10,405 nucleotides of DNA from an uncultured Fimbriimonadales bacterium. Lineage in GTDB: Bacteria > Armatimonadota > Fimbriimonadia > Fimbriimonadales > GBS-DC. Both the position numbers and the translations under genes were made by a program. The notes beneath the pieces are model-generated. The model was given only the letters and a program-made list of their open reading frames with translations. It made no database searches and was not told the DNA's origin. Numbering within the stretch: position 1 is the stretch's first letter; every line of letters begins with the position of its first letter. Shown here piece after piece: positions 1 to 6,444 of the stretch. The stretch covers positions 1-10,405 of the forward strand of contig CALGZO010000245.1 in assembly GCA_937934465.1 (NCBI GenBank), read 5' to 3'.

Positions 1-1212
1 CGACAGAAATTTGAACGCACGAAACCGCATGTCAACATCGGCACCATCGGACACGTCGACCACGGCAAAACGACGCTCACCGCCGCCATCACCCGCGTGC
101 TGAGCAAAAACGGTCTCGCCGAGTACCAGCCCTACGACCGCATCGACAGCGCCCCTGAAGAGCGCGCCCGCGGCGTGACCATCAACATCTACCACGCCGA
201 GTATCAGACCGAGACCCGCCACTACGCCCATGTGGACTGCCCCGGACACGCCGACTACATCAAGAACATGATTACGGGCGCAGCGCAGATGGACGGCGCG
301 ATTTTGGTGGTGGCGGCGACCGACGGACCGATGCCCCAGACGCGCGAGCATATTCTGCTGGCGCGGCAGGTGAATGTGCCCGCGATTGTGGTGTTTATGA
401 ACAAGGTGGATATGGTGGATGATGAGGAGTTGTTAGACCTGGTGGAGCTGGAGGTGCGGGAGCTGCTGAGTAAGTATGGGTTCCCAGGCGACGAGATACC
501 GGTCATTCGCGGGAGCGCGTTGCAGGTGGTAGAAGCCCCCGACAGCGAGGATTGGAGCAAGGGCACTTCCAACCGCTGGATCAAGGCGATATGGGAGTTG
601 ATGGACGCGGTGGACAGTTATATTCCGTTGCCGCAGCGGGAGTTGGACAAGCCGTTTTTGATGGCGGTGGAAGATGTGTTCACGATTACGGGTCGTGGCA
701 CGGTGGCGACGGGGCGCGTGGAGCGCGGGGTGTTGAAGACGGGCGAAGAGGTGGAGTTGATTGGGTTCCGCGACGAGACGCGCAAGACGGTGGTGACGAG
801 TATTGAGATGTTCCGCAAGATTTTGGATCAGGCGGAGGCGGGCGATAATGTGGGTTTGCTGTTGCGCGGCGTGGATCGGGATGATATTGAGCGCGGGATG
901 GTGATAGCGAAGCCTGGGAGTATCAAGCCACACAAGCACTTCAAGGCGGAGGTGTATGTGTTGCGGAAGGAGGAGGGCGGTCGTCACACGCCGTTTGTGA
1001 CGGGGTATCGTCCTCAGTTTTACTTCAGGACGACGGATGTGACTGGGGAGATCAAGTTGCCAGCGGGCGTGGAGATGGTGATGCCTGGGGATAATGTGAA
1101 TATGGAGGTGATGTTGGTGTCTCCTGTGGCGATTGAGACGGGCTTGCGGTTTGCGATTCGCGAGGGCGGTCGCACGGTGGGCGCGGGCGTCGTCACGGAG
1201 ATGCTGGACTGA
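1..1212 (+). CDS. tuf: Elongation factor Tu (EF-Tu), 5'-partial
   Basis: EF-Tu is the cytoplasmic GTPase that carries aminoacyl-tRNA to the ribosomal A site. The reading frame is open from base 1 and gives 403 residues ending in TGA. The first visible residues (RQKFERTKPHVNIGTIGHVD) match the usual EF-Tu N-terminus, so only about two codons (Met and one more) lie outside the window. The G1 motif GHVDHGKT is at visible residues 17-24, DCPGH with the catalytic His at 79-83, and NKVD at 134-137. Domains II and III follow, with typical GRGTVATGRVERG, GGRHTPF and REGGRTVGAGVV blocks. A short insertion after RGSAL (around EAPDSEDWSKGTSNRW) resembles the one in Thermus EF-Tu. Codon usage changes sharply near base 270: all seven Ile codons before it are ATC, whereas only 3 of 19 after it are. 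The gene is followed by a hairpin and rpsJ. Identification is certain. Confidence 0.98.
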   Translation, partial: RQKFERTKPHVNIGTIGHVDHGKTTLTAAITRVLSKNGLAEYQPYDRIDSAPEERARGVTINIYHAEYQTETRHYAHVDCPGHADYIKNMITGAAQMDGAILVVAATDGPMPQTREHILLARQVNVPAIVVFMNKVDMVDDEELLDLVELEVRELLSKYGFPGDEIPVIRGSALQVVEAPDSEDWSKGTSNRWIKAIWELMDAVDSYIPLPQRELDKPFLMAVEDVFTITGRGTVATGRVERGVLKTGEEVELIGFRDETRKTVVTSIEMFRKILDQAEAGDNVGLLLRGVDRDDIERGMVIAKPGSIKPHKHFKAEVYVLRKEEGGRHTPFVTGYRPQFYFRTTDVTGEIKLPAGVEMVMPGDNVNMEVMLVSPVAIETGLRFAIREGGRTVGAGVVTEMLD

Positions 1213-1224
1213 GCGTAAGCGCAG

Positions 1225-1261
1225 ATTGGGGCGGTGGGGTATAATATCCCTCCGCCCCGAT
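1225..1261 (+). other. Strong hairpin between tuf and rpsJ
   Basis: Bases 1225-1238 (ATTGGGGCGGTGGG) pair with 1248-1261 (CCCTCCGCCCCGAT). The 14-position stem has one T-T mismatch and one G-T wobble around a 9-base loop, GTATAATAT. No T-run follows, so it is not a textbook intrinsic terminator. It could be a weak terminator, an RNA-processing or stability element separating tuf from the S10 message, or a DNA palindrome around a -10 box. The pairing is seen directly; the role is inferred. Confidence 0.6.
1240..1245 (+). promoter_or_regulatory. Possible -10 box (TATAAT) upstream of rpsJ
   Basis: This is a perfect TATAAT in the loop of the tuf-rpsJ hairpin. No TTGACA-like hexamer is present 16-18 bases upstream. 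The flanking string GGGTATAATAT is nearly identical to GGGCATAATAT before the EF-G-like gene, which supports promoter function. Transcription from here would start near 1252 and leave a leader of about 25 bases before rpsJ. An internal S10-operon promoter is plausible but unproven. Confidence 0.4.
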
Positions 1262-1277
1262 TCTGGAGGAGAGGACG

Positions 1278-1586
1278 ATGAAACGCGACAAAATCAGGAT
1301 ACGACTACGAGCCTACGATCATCGCGTGCTGGATCAATCCGTGAAGCGGATTGTCGAGCAGGTGCAGAACACGGGCGCGCGCGTGCGCGGACCCGTGCCC
1401 CTGCCAACCGATATCCGCAGGTTCTGCGTAATCCGCGGTCCGCACATCGATAAGATCGGCATGGAACACTTCGAAATCCGCACGCACAAACGGCTCATCG
1501 ATATCCTGGAACCGAACAACCGCACCATCGACGCGCTGATGCGATTGGATTTACCGAGCGGTGTGGATATAGAGATTAAACTATAG
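1278..1586 (+). CDS. rpsJ: 30S ribosomal protein S10
   Basis: S10 sits in the head of the small subunit and, as NusE, also joins the NusB/NusG antitermination and transcription-translation coupling complexes. The protein has 102 residues, the normal length. It shows the S10 blocks KIRIRLRAYDHRVLDQS near the N-terminus, TGARVRGPVPLPT in the middle, and FEIRTHKRLIDILEP followed by DALMRLDLPSGVDIEI at the end. The segment VIRGPHIDKIGMEHF departs from the commoner SPHVNKDSREHF form in the exposed loop, but the fold-defining residues are kept. The ATG is preceded by GGAGGAGAGGA at a good distance. It is the first ribosomal gene of the run, after the tuf hairpin, and its stop lies just before the rplC Shine-Dalgarno. 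Confidence 0.97.
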   Translation: MKRDKIRIRLRAYDHRVLDQSVKRIVEQVQNTGARVRGPVPLPTDIRRFCVIRGPHIDKIGMEHFEIRTHKRLIDILEPNNRTIDALMRLDLPSGVDIEIKL

Positions 1587-1591
1587 GGAGG
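1586..1591 (+). promoter_or_regulatory. Ribosome binding site fixing the rplC start
   Basis: GGGAGG lies 8 bases before the ATG at 1600 and shares its first G with the rpsJ stop codon. No in-frame ATG, GTG or TTG with a Shine-Dalgarno occurs closer to the conserved L3 core. The site therefore supports translation of the long N-terminal extension of L3. Confidence 0.8.
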
Positions 1592-1599
1592 CAGTAGCG

Positions 1600-2415
1600 A
1601 TGCAAGAAGAGAAACAAGTATCTGAAGTGAACGCGCAGGCGAACGGCGAGCAGCCTGAACCGACAACAGAGCCAGCAGTCGCCGACTCGGCGCAAAGCGC
1701 AGACGCGACGGAAGCCCAAGAGGCGTCCGCCGAACCTGTTAGCGCAGCCGAAGCGACGCCTACACCACCCAAGCGCGAACTGCCCCCACCGCCCGTCCTC
1801 AAAGGACTCATCGGACGCAAACTCGGCATGACCCACATCTTCGACGAAAACGGACGCATGGTCGCCGTGACCGTCGTGGAGCTGGGACCCTGCCATGTGG
1901 TGCAGGTGCGCACCCCTGAAAAAGACGGCTACCACGCCGCTCAGATTGGCTTTGAACCGATGAAAACTCAGCGTGTGAACAAACCCATGCGCGGCGTGTT
2001 CAAAAAAGCGGAGCTGGATAAACCCCTGCGCCACTTGAAAGAGTTCGAGGTGGTCGATGGACAGGCGATGAGCGGTCAGGAAGTGCGCGCCGAGCATGTG
2101 TTCACGGAAGGCGAGACCGTGAAGGTCACAGGCACTTCGAAGGGCAAGGGCTTCGCAGGCGTGGTGCGCCGCTATGGGTTCGCTGGCGGTCCCATGACGC
2201 ACGGCTCGATGACCCACCGACGCCCGCTCTCCAGCGGCGCCACAGGTCCCCAGCGCGTGTTCAAGGGCAAGCGCAGCCCCGGACGCATGGGCGGCGAGCA
2301 AGTCACCACGCGCAACCTGACCATCGTGAAGATTCTGGCAGACAAGAACCGAGTGCTGATTAAGGGCGCAGTGCCCGGCGGACGCGGCTCGATTGTATAT
2401 GTGCAGAAACAGTAG
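1600..2415 (+). CDS. rplC: 50S ribosomal protein L3 with long N-terminal extension
   Basis: L3 is a primary 23S rRNA-binding protein that helps start 50S assembly and reaches toward the peptidyl-transferase centre. The protein has 271 residues, against roughly 205-220 for most bacterial L3. The core begins at residue 68 (KGLIGRKLGMT) and continues with GTSKGKGFAGVVRRYGFAGG, the loop THGSMTHRRP, VFKGKRSPGRMGGEQVT and the terminal KGAVPGGRG. Residues 1-66 are extra: they are rich in Ala, Glu, Pro, Thr, Ser and Gln, strongly acidic, and end in a proline run (LPPPP), so they look disordered. No signal peptide or membrane segment is present. The start is supported by GGGAGG at 1586-1591. The gene is 13 bases after rpsJ and ends 11 bases before rplD. 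The function of the core is certain; that of the extension is unknown. Confidence 0.96.
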   Translation: MQEEKQVSEVNAQANGEQPEPTTEPAVADSAQSADATEAQEASAEPVSAAEATPTPPKRELPPPPVLKGLIGRKLGMTHIFDENGRMVAVTVVELGPCHVVQVRTPEKDGYHAAQIGFEPMKTQRVNKPMRGVFKKAELDKPLRHLKEFEVVDGQAMSGQEVRAEHVFTEGETVKVTGTSKGKGFAGVVRRYGFAGGPMTHGSMTHRRPLSSGATGPQRVFKGKRSPGRMGGEQVTTRNLTIVKILADKNRVLIKGAVPGGRGSIVYVQKQ

Positions 2416-2421
2416 AGGTGA
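2414..2421 (+). promoter_or_regulatory. Ribosome binding site fixing the rplD start
   Basis: The string AGAGGTGAT around 2414-2422 overlaps the rplC stop and contains GAGGTGAT, a long match to the usual anti-Shine-Dalgarno complement. It lies about 5 bases before the ATG at 2427. The in-frame GTG at 2418 is part of this site, so it is unlikely to be the start. Confidence 0.7.
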
Positions 2422-2426
2422 TACCT

Positions 2427-3056
2427 ATGCCGAAAGCGAATTTGTATAACGCGCAAGGTCAAGCGATTGGGGAGGTCGAGCTGAGCGACCGCCTGTTCGG
2501 CGTGATGGGCAAGGCGGGCACGGTGCATCGCGCGGTGGTCGCCCAACTCGCGCACCTGCGACAGGGTACGCACGATACGAAAGGACGCGCCGAGGTGCGC
2601 GGCGGCGGACGCAAGCCGTGGCGCCAAAAACACACAGGACGCGCCCGCCAAGGCTCCATCCGCGCCCCACACTGGCGCAAAGGCGGTATCGTTCACGGTC
2701 CCACCCCACGCGACTACAATCCCATCGTCAACAAAAAAGAGCGACGCCTCGCCTTCCGTACCGTGCTCGCCGACAAAGCCGAGAACGGCGCGCTGCTCGT
2801 GGTGAATGAACTGAACTTCCCCGAAATCAAGACCAAGCACGCCGCGGCGATGCTCAAAGCGATGGGCATCGAGAACGAGCGCGTACTCATCCTGCTCCAC
2901 GAGCCGAACGAGGTCGTGTATAAATCGTTCCGTAACCTGCCGAATGTGCTGGTGCGCATCGCGCCCGCCTTCGCGCTCCACGAAATCATCCCCGCGCGAC
3001 GCGTGATTGCCACCCAGCAAGCCCTCGCAAAAATGGAGGAGGTGTGGGCGCAATGA
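2427..3056 (+). CDS. rplD: 50S ribosomal protein L4
   Basis: L4 binds 23S rRNA early in assembly, and its long loop forms part of the constriction of the peptide exit tunnel. In enterobacteria L4 also represses its own operon. The protein has 209 residues, the usual length. The loop KPWRQKHTGRARQGSIRAP spans residues 63-81, followed by GGIVHGPTPRDY and the globular C-terminal half ending in LAKMEEVWAQ. Residue 69 is His where E. coli has Gly in QKGTGRAR. I chose ATG 2427 over GTG 2418 because the GTG lies within the Shine-Dalgarno. The stop overlaps the rplW start (ATGA), suggesting coupled translation. No E. coli-like S10 leader for L4 autoregulation is evident in the short tuf-rpsJ spacer. 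Confidence 0.96.
   Translation: MPKANLYNAQGQAIGEVELSDRLFGVMGKAGTVHRAVVAQLAHLRQGTHDTKGRAEVRGGGRKPWRQKHTGRARQGSIRAPHWRKGGIVHGPTPRDYNPIVNKKERRLAFRTVLADKAENGALLVVNELNFPEIKTKHAAAMLKAMGIENERVLILLHEPNEVVYKSFRNLPNVLVRIAPAFALHEIIPARRVIATQQALAKMEEVWAQ
3035..3044 (+). promoter_or_regulatory. Ribosome binding site fixing the rplW start
   Basis: GGAGGAGGTG, inside the last codons of rplD, lies 8 bases before the ATG at 3053. An in-frame GTG at 3044 begins on the final base of this site and would leave no spacing, so ATG 3053 is the better start. Confidence 0.75.
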
Positions 3057-3343
3057 AACATCCCGCACAAGTGATTGTCCGACCCCTCATCACCGAAAAA
3101 GGCACGATGCTGCGAATGGTACACAACCAGTACCTGTTCGAGGTGGCGGACGACGCAACCAAAATCGATATCAAGCACGCGCTGAAACAGCTCTATAATG
3201 TGGACGCTGTGAAAGTGCGCACGATGTGGGTCAAGCCCAAGCCCAAGCGCATGGGCGTACGGAGTCAAGGCTACACGAAGGCGTGGAAAAAAGCCGTCGT
3301 GACGCTCAAGCCCAACCAGACGATCGAAGATTTCAACCTGTAA
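3053..3343 (+). CDS. rplW: 50S ribosomal protein L23
   Basis: L23 lies at the exit-tunnel mouth, where trigger factor and SRP dock. The protein has 96 residues, normal for the family. It carries the L23 N-terminal motif VIVRPLITEKGTML, then YLFEVADDATKIDIKHALKQL, a KVRTMWVKPKPKRMG loop and KKAVVTLKPNQTIEDF at the C-terminus. The ATG shares the sequence ATGA with the rplD stop, a 4-base overlap typical of translational coupling. A longer form from GTG 3044 would add only three residues and is disfavoured by spacing. The next gene, rplB, starts 12 bases downstream with its own GGAGG. Confidence 0.96.
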   Translation: MKHPAQVIVRPLITEKGTMLRMVHNQYLFEVADDATKIDIKHALKQLYNVDAVKVRTMWVKPKPKRMGVRSQGYTKAWKKAVVTLKPNQTIEDFNL

Positions 3344-3355
3344 GCGGAGGCAATT

Positions 3356-4180
3356 ATGGGAATCAAGAAATGGAAACCGACCTCGCCAGGCAGACGCTTT
3401 ATGCAGACCTCGACCTACGAGGAGATTACGAAGAAAGAGCCTGAGAAGAGCCTGACGGTAGGTCTGCGCAAGACGGGCGGACGCAATAATATGGGGCGCG
3501 TCACGGCGCGTCATCGCGGCGGCGGCAATAAACGCCTCTACCGCATCATCGATTTCAAGCGCAACAAGGACGGCATCCCCGCCAAAGTGGTCGCCATCGA
3601 GTACGACCCGAACCGCTCGGCGCGGATTGCGCTGCTGGAGTACGAGGACGGGGAGAAACGCTACATTCTCGCGCCCGTCGGCTTAGAAGTGGGCGCGACG
3701 GTGATGAACGGACCCGACGCCGACATCCTGCCGGGCAACGCGCTGCCCCTGCAGAATATTCCCGTCGGCACGCTGGTACATAACATCGAACTCAATCCGG
3801 GCAAGGGCGGACAACTGGTGCGCAGCGCGGGCGCGGCGGCGCAAATCCTCGCGAAAGAGGGCAACTACGCCACCTTGCGCATGCCCTCAGGCGAAATGCG
3901 ACTGGTGCACCTCCGCTGCCGCGCGACCGTCGGACAAGTGGGCAACCTCGACCACGAGAACGAGGTGTGGGGCAAGGCGGGCAAATCGCGCTGGATGGGA
4001 CGACGCCCCCATGTGCGCGGCTCGGCGATGACCCCACGCGACCACCCGCACGGCGGCGGCGAGGGGAAAGCCCCCATCGGACTCAAGCACCCCAAAACCC
4101 CATGGGGTAAACCCGCGCTCGGCGTCAAAACCCGACGCAATAAGCGCACCAGCCGATTCATTCTCAAGCGGAGGAAATAA
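3356..4180 (+). CDS. rplB: 50S ribosomal protein L2
   Basis: L2 is needed for subunit association and lies near the peptidyl-transferase centre. The protein has 274 residues, full length. It shows KKWKPTSPGRRFMQ at the start, GRNNMGRVTARHRGGGNKRLYR around residues 42-63, GTLVHNIELNPGKGGQLVRSAG near 138-159, and the most conserved C-terminal block DHPHGGGEG at 229-237. His230 corresponds to the functionally important His229 of E. coli L2. The residues just before that block read MTPRDHP rather than the commoner MNPVDHP, a modest variation. GGAGG precedes the ATG by a normal distance. The GGAGGA that serves rpsS lies within the last codons of this gene. Confidence 0.98.
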   Translation: MGIKKWKPTSPGRRFMQTSTYEEITKKEPEKSLTVGLRKTGGRNNMGRVTARHRGGGNKRLYRIIDFKRNKDGIPAKVVAIEYDPNRSARIALLEYEDGEKRYILAPVGLEVGATVMNGPDADILPGNALPLQNIPVGTLVHNIELNPGKGGQLVRSAGAAAQILAKEGNYATLRMPSGEMRLVHLRCRATVGQVGNLDHENEVWGKAGKSRWMGRRPHVRGSAMTPRDHPHGGGEGKAPIGLKHPKTPWGKPALGVKTRRNKRTSRFILKRRK

Positions 4181-4183
4181 CCT

Positions 4184-4477
4184 ATGGCGCGTTCACTCAA
4201 AAAAGGACCTTATGTAGACCCGAAACTGATGAAGAAGGTGCTGGCGACGCTGGAGCAACCACAAACCCAGCGACGCCCCATCAAAACATGGTCGCGACGG
4301 TCAATGATCGTGCCCGAAATGATTGGGCTGACCTTCGCTGTCCACGACGGACGCAAACATGTGCCCGTCTATGTGACAGAGCAGATGGTCGGTCATAAAC
4401 TCGGCGAGTTCGCCCTCACCCGCACCTTCCGAGGGCATAAGGACTCGGAGAAGACCAGTAAGGTCAAGAAACGGTAA
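4184..4477 (+). CDS. rpsS: 30S ribosomal protein S19
   Basis: S19 is in the head of the small subunit, contacts S13 and lies close to the A-site tRNA. The protein has 97 residues, slightly longer than the typical 90-95. It begins with the diagnostic MARSLKKGPYVD and continues with KTWSRRSMIVPEMIGLTFAVHDGRKHVPVYVTEQMVGHKLGEFA and the basic RTFRGH tail. The tail ends in a short lysine-rich stretch (KTSKVKKR). The ATG is 3 bases after the rplB stop, with GGAGGA at 4170-4175. rplV begins 10 bases later. Confidence 0.97.
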   Translation: MARSLKKGPYVDPKLMKKVLATLEQPQTQRRPIKTWSRRSMIVPEMIGLTFAVHDGRKHVPVYVTEQMVGHKLGEFALTRTFRGHKDSEKTSKVKKR

Positions 4478-4487
4478 GGAGGCAAGT

Positions 4488-4880
4488 ATGAAGGCGGTTG
4501 CAAAACATGTTCGGATACCTCCGCGCAAGGCGCGATTGGCGATAGACTTGGTGCGTGGCAAGCCTGTGAACGAGGCGATGACCATCCTGCAGCGATTGCC
4601 CAATAAATCGGCGCGGATTGCACGCAAAGTGCTGGAATCGGCTGTCGCGAACGCCATGCACAACGACGGACTATCGCCGAATGTTCTTTATATCGAGCGC
4701 GCCTATGTGGACGAGGGTCCGCGCTGGAAGCGTATCCTGCCCAAAGATCGCGGGCGGGCGTATCGGATTTTGAAGCGCACCAGCCATGTGACCATCATCT
4801 TGGGCGTCGCCGCGCCGCAAGCGCGCCCGACCGCGCGGAGAGCGTCGTCAACCGCCGCGCCACAGGAGGAGCAGAACTGA
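4488..4880 (+). CDS. rplV: 50S ribosomal protein L22
   Basis: L22 binds all domains of 23S rRNA, and its beta-hairpin, together with L4, lines the exit-tunnel constriction. The protein has 130 residues. The family core runs to about residue 107: VRIPPRKARLAIDLVRGKPVNEA near the start, then KVLESAVANAMHN, and the hairpin GPRWKRILPKDRGRAYRILKRTSH at 77-100. Trp80 sits where E. coli has Met82, next to the Lys-Arg pair of the tunnel tip. About 23 extra C-terminal residues rich in Ala, Arg, Ser, Thr and Gln, ending QEEQN, look flexible. The ATG has a preceding AAGGAGG. The TGA overlaps the rpsC ATG by one base (TGATG). Confidence 0.97.
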   Translation: MKAVAKHVRIPPRKARLAIDLVRGKPVNEAMTILQRLPNKSARIARKVLESAVANAMHNDGLSPNVLYIERAYVDEGPRWKRILPKDRGRAYRILKRTSHVTIILGVAAPQARPTARRASSTAAPQEEQN

Positions 4881-5758
4881 TGGGTCAGAAAATCAACCCG
4901 ATTGGTTTCCGCGTGGGCGTCACGCGCGACTGGGAGAGCCGTTGGTACGCGCCCAAGAAGCAGTACCGGCACACGCTGTATGAGGACTACCTCATCCGAC
5001 GCGCGATTAAGAAACGCTGGTACAGCGCGGGCATCTCGCGCATCGAGATCGAGCGCGCCGCCAATATCGTGCGCGTGATTATCTATGCGGCGCGTCCGGG
5101 TCAAATCATCGGGCGCGGCGGGCAGGGCATCGAAGAGGTCACCCGAACCATCTACAAGACGCTCCACCCGAATAGACCCGAAATCCGCATCGATGTCGAG
5201 GATGTGCGCAACCCCGACCAAGACGCGCAGCTGGTGGCGGAGAACATCGCTAACCAGTTAGAGCGCCGTATCTCGCACCGACGTGCCATCCGCCAGACGC
5301 TGGCGCGTGCGCAGCGCATGAACCTGCGCGGCATCAAGGTCATGGTCGCAGGGCGGCTCGGCGGCGCGGAGATTGCCCGTACCGAGTGGGATCGGTGGGG
5401 GCGCGTGCCGTTGCAGACCCTACGCGCCGACATCGACTACGGCTTCGCCACCGCCTACACCATCTACGGCACTATCGGCGTGAAGGTCTGGATTTACAAG
5501 GGCGACATCCCGATGTCCGAGCGACGCATCCTGCTCTCATCCGTCACCACGCCCGAATCGGCGACGCCGAGCGAGATGCGGCGCGGCGCACGGGCAGGGG
5601 CGCCCGGACGCGGCGGGGGCGGCGAGCGTCAGCCCGGACGACGACGCCGTGGACGCGGGGGACGCGGCGGCGGCAACGCTGGACGCGCACCGCGACCGCC
5701 ACGAACCGATACACCGCCCACCAACGCGCCCGCAGGCGAAACGCCCGTCGAAGAGTGA
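4880..5758 (+). CDS. rpsC: 30S ribosomal protein S3 with Arg/Gly-rich C-terminal tail
   Basis: S3 lies at the mRNA entry tunnel and contributes to mRNA helicase activity and head assembly. The protein has 292 residues, against about 210-235 in most bacteria. The N-terminal MGQKINPIGFRVG is diagnostic. The KH domain has its GRGG loop at residues 78-81, and the C-terminal domain shows GRLGGAEIARTEW and GRVPLQTLRADIDYG, ending at about residue 215. The remaining 78 or so residues form a low-complexity tail. Residues 234-270 are dominated by Arg and Gly (RGG-like repeats), and the end is Pro/Thr-rich and acidic (TPVEE). AGGAGGAG at 4864-4871 precedes the ATG, which overlaps the rplV stop. Identity is certain; the role of the tail is unknown, with nonspecific RNA binding near the mRNA entry a reasonable inference. 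Confidence 0.97.
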   Translation: MGQKINPIGFRVGVTRDWESRWYAPKKQYRHTLYEDYLIRRAIKKRWYSAGISRIEIERAANIVRVIIYAARPGQIIGRGGQGIEEVTRTIYKTLHPNRPEIRIDVEDVRNPDQDAQLVAENIANQLERRISHRRAIRQTLARAQRMNLRGIKVMVAGRLGGAEIARTEWDRWGRVPLQTLRADIDYGFATAYTIYGTIGVKVWIYKGDIPMSERRILLSSVTTPESATPSEMRRGARAGAPGRGGGGERQPGRRRRGRGGRGGGNAGRAPRPPRTDTPPTNAPAGETPVEE

Positions 5759-5769
5759 GGTGAACCACT

Positions 5770-6225
5770 ATGTTGATGCCGAAACGAACGAAATACCGAA
5801 AACAGCAACGCGGACGGCGCAAAGGCGTCTCCAAAGGCGCACGCGAACTCCACTTCGGCGAATTCGGACTCGTCGCCATGGAACCCGCCTGGCTGACCAA
5901 CCGCCAGATGGAAGCGGCGCGCGTCGCCATCGTGCGCTACCTCCGCCGCGGCGGCAAAACCTGGTTCCGAATCTTCCCCGATAAACCCTACACCAAGCGC
6001 GCCGCCGAAACACGCATGGGTTCCGGTAAAGGCAGCGTCGAAGGCTGGGTCGCCGTCGTCAAACGCGGACGAGTCATCATGGAGCTCGGCGGCGTGGACG
6101 AAGCCCGCGCCCGCGAAGCGCTCCGACGCGCCAGCCATAAACTGCCCATCAAAACTAAAATCGTCTCCAGAGCCGACTTCCAACTCGGCGCAGAAACTAA
6201 AACCGCAGGAGGTGAAGGCGCATGA
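5770..6225 (+). CDS. rplP: 50S ribosomal protein L16
   Basis: L16 is a late-assembling 50S protein near the A-site tRNA elbow. The protein has 151 residues, slightly longer than the usual 137-145. It begins with MLMPKRTKYRKQQRG, which matches the family start, followed by FGEFGLVAMEPAWLT, IEAAR-like QMEAARVAIVRYLRRGGK, and TRMGSGKGSVEGWVA. Arg82 lies at the position hydroxylated in E. coli L16 (Arg81). The last 12 or so residues are an extra flexible end. The start is supported by GAGGTGA about 8 bases upstream. The gene is notably rich in C-ending codons, with all five Ile codons ATC. Its TGA overlaps the rpmC ATG (ATGA). Confidence 0.97.
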   Translation: MLMPKRTKYRKQQRGRRKGVSKGARELHFGEFGLVAMEPAWLTNRQMEAARVAIVRYLRRGGKTWFRIFPDKPYTKRAAETRMGSGKGSVEGWVAVVKRGRVIMELGGVDEARAREALRRASHKLPIKTKIVSRADFQLGAETKTAGGEGA

Positions 6226-6431
6226 AACCCCTCAAACCTGAACAACTGCGACGCATGACCATCGCCGAACTGCAAAAAGAACTCGACAACCTGCGCAACG
6301 AGCAGTATCGCCTGCGCGTGCAGAAAACTATCGGGGAATTCAAAAACACCGACTCGATACGCCAACTGCGACGCAATATCGCGCGCGTCCAAACCATTCT
6401 CAACGAGAAACGACGCGAAGCAAGCGTTTGA
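6222..6431 (+). CDS. rpmC: 50S ribosomal protein L29
   Basis: L29 is a small helical protein at the exit-tunnel rim, next to L23. The protein has 69 residues, the usual length. It has the two-helix pattern of the family: MTIAELQKELDNLRNEQYRLR, then a short linker KTIGEFKNTDSIR, then RQLRRNIARVQTILNEKRRE. The ATG overlaps the rplP stop by four bases, and GCAGGAGGTGA sits just upstream in the end of rplP, so translation is probably coupled. Confidence 0.95.
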   Translation: MKPLKPEQLRRMTIAELQKELDNLRNEQYRLRVQKTIGEFKNTDSIRQLRRNIARVQTILNEKRREASV

Positions 6432-6435
6432 GGAG
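6430..6435 (+). promoter_or_regulatory. Ribosome binding site supporting the long rpsQ start
   Basis: GAGGAG, which overlaps the rpmC stop, is 9 bases before the ATG at 6445. The next possible start near the S17 core is a GTG at 6541 with no good Shine-Dalgarno, so the longer form with the N-terminal extension is preferred. Confidence 0.65.
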
Positions 6436-6444
6436 TAATTAACA

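Noticed and set aside
2418..2420. GTG as the rplD start
   Set aside because: It lies within the GAGGTGAT Shine-Dalgarno; ATG 2427 has proper spacing and matches L4 length.
3044..3046. GTG as the rplW start
   Set aside because: It overlaps the last base of the Shine-Dalgarno; ATG 3053 gives correct spacing and the ATGA overlap.
1576..3068. Reverse-strand open frames (241 and 298 codons) opposite rplC and rplD
   Set aside because: They are shadows of conserved L3 and L4 coding, without a recognisable domain or Shine-Dalgarno.
4031..4051. L2 variant MTPRDHP instead of MNPVDHP
   Set aside because: The essential His and the GGGEG loop are kept, and variation at the flanking positions is likely within the normal range.
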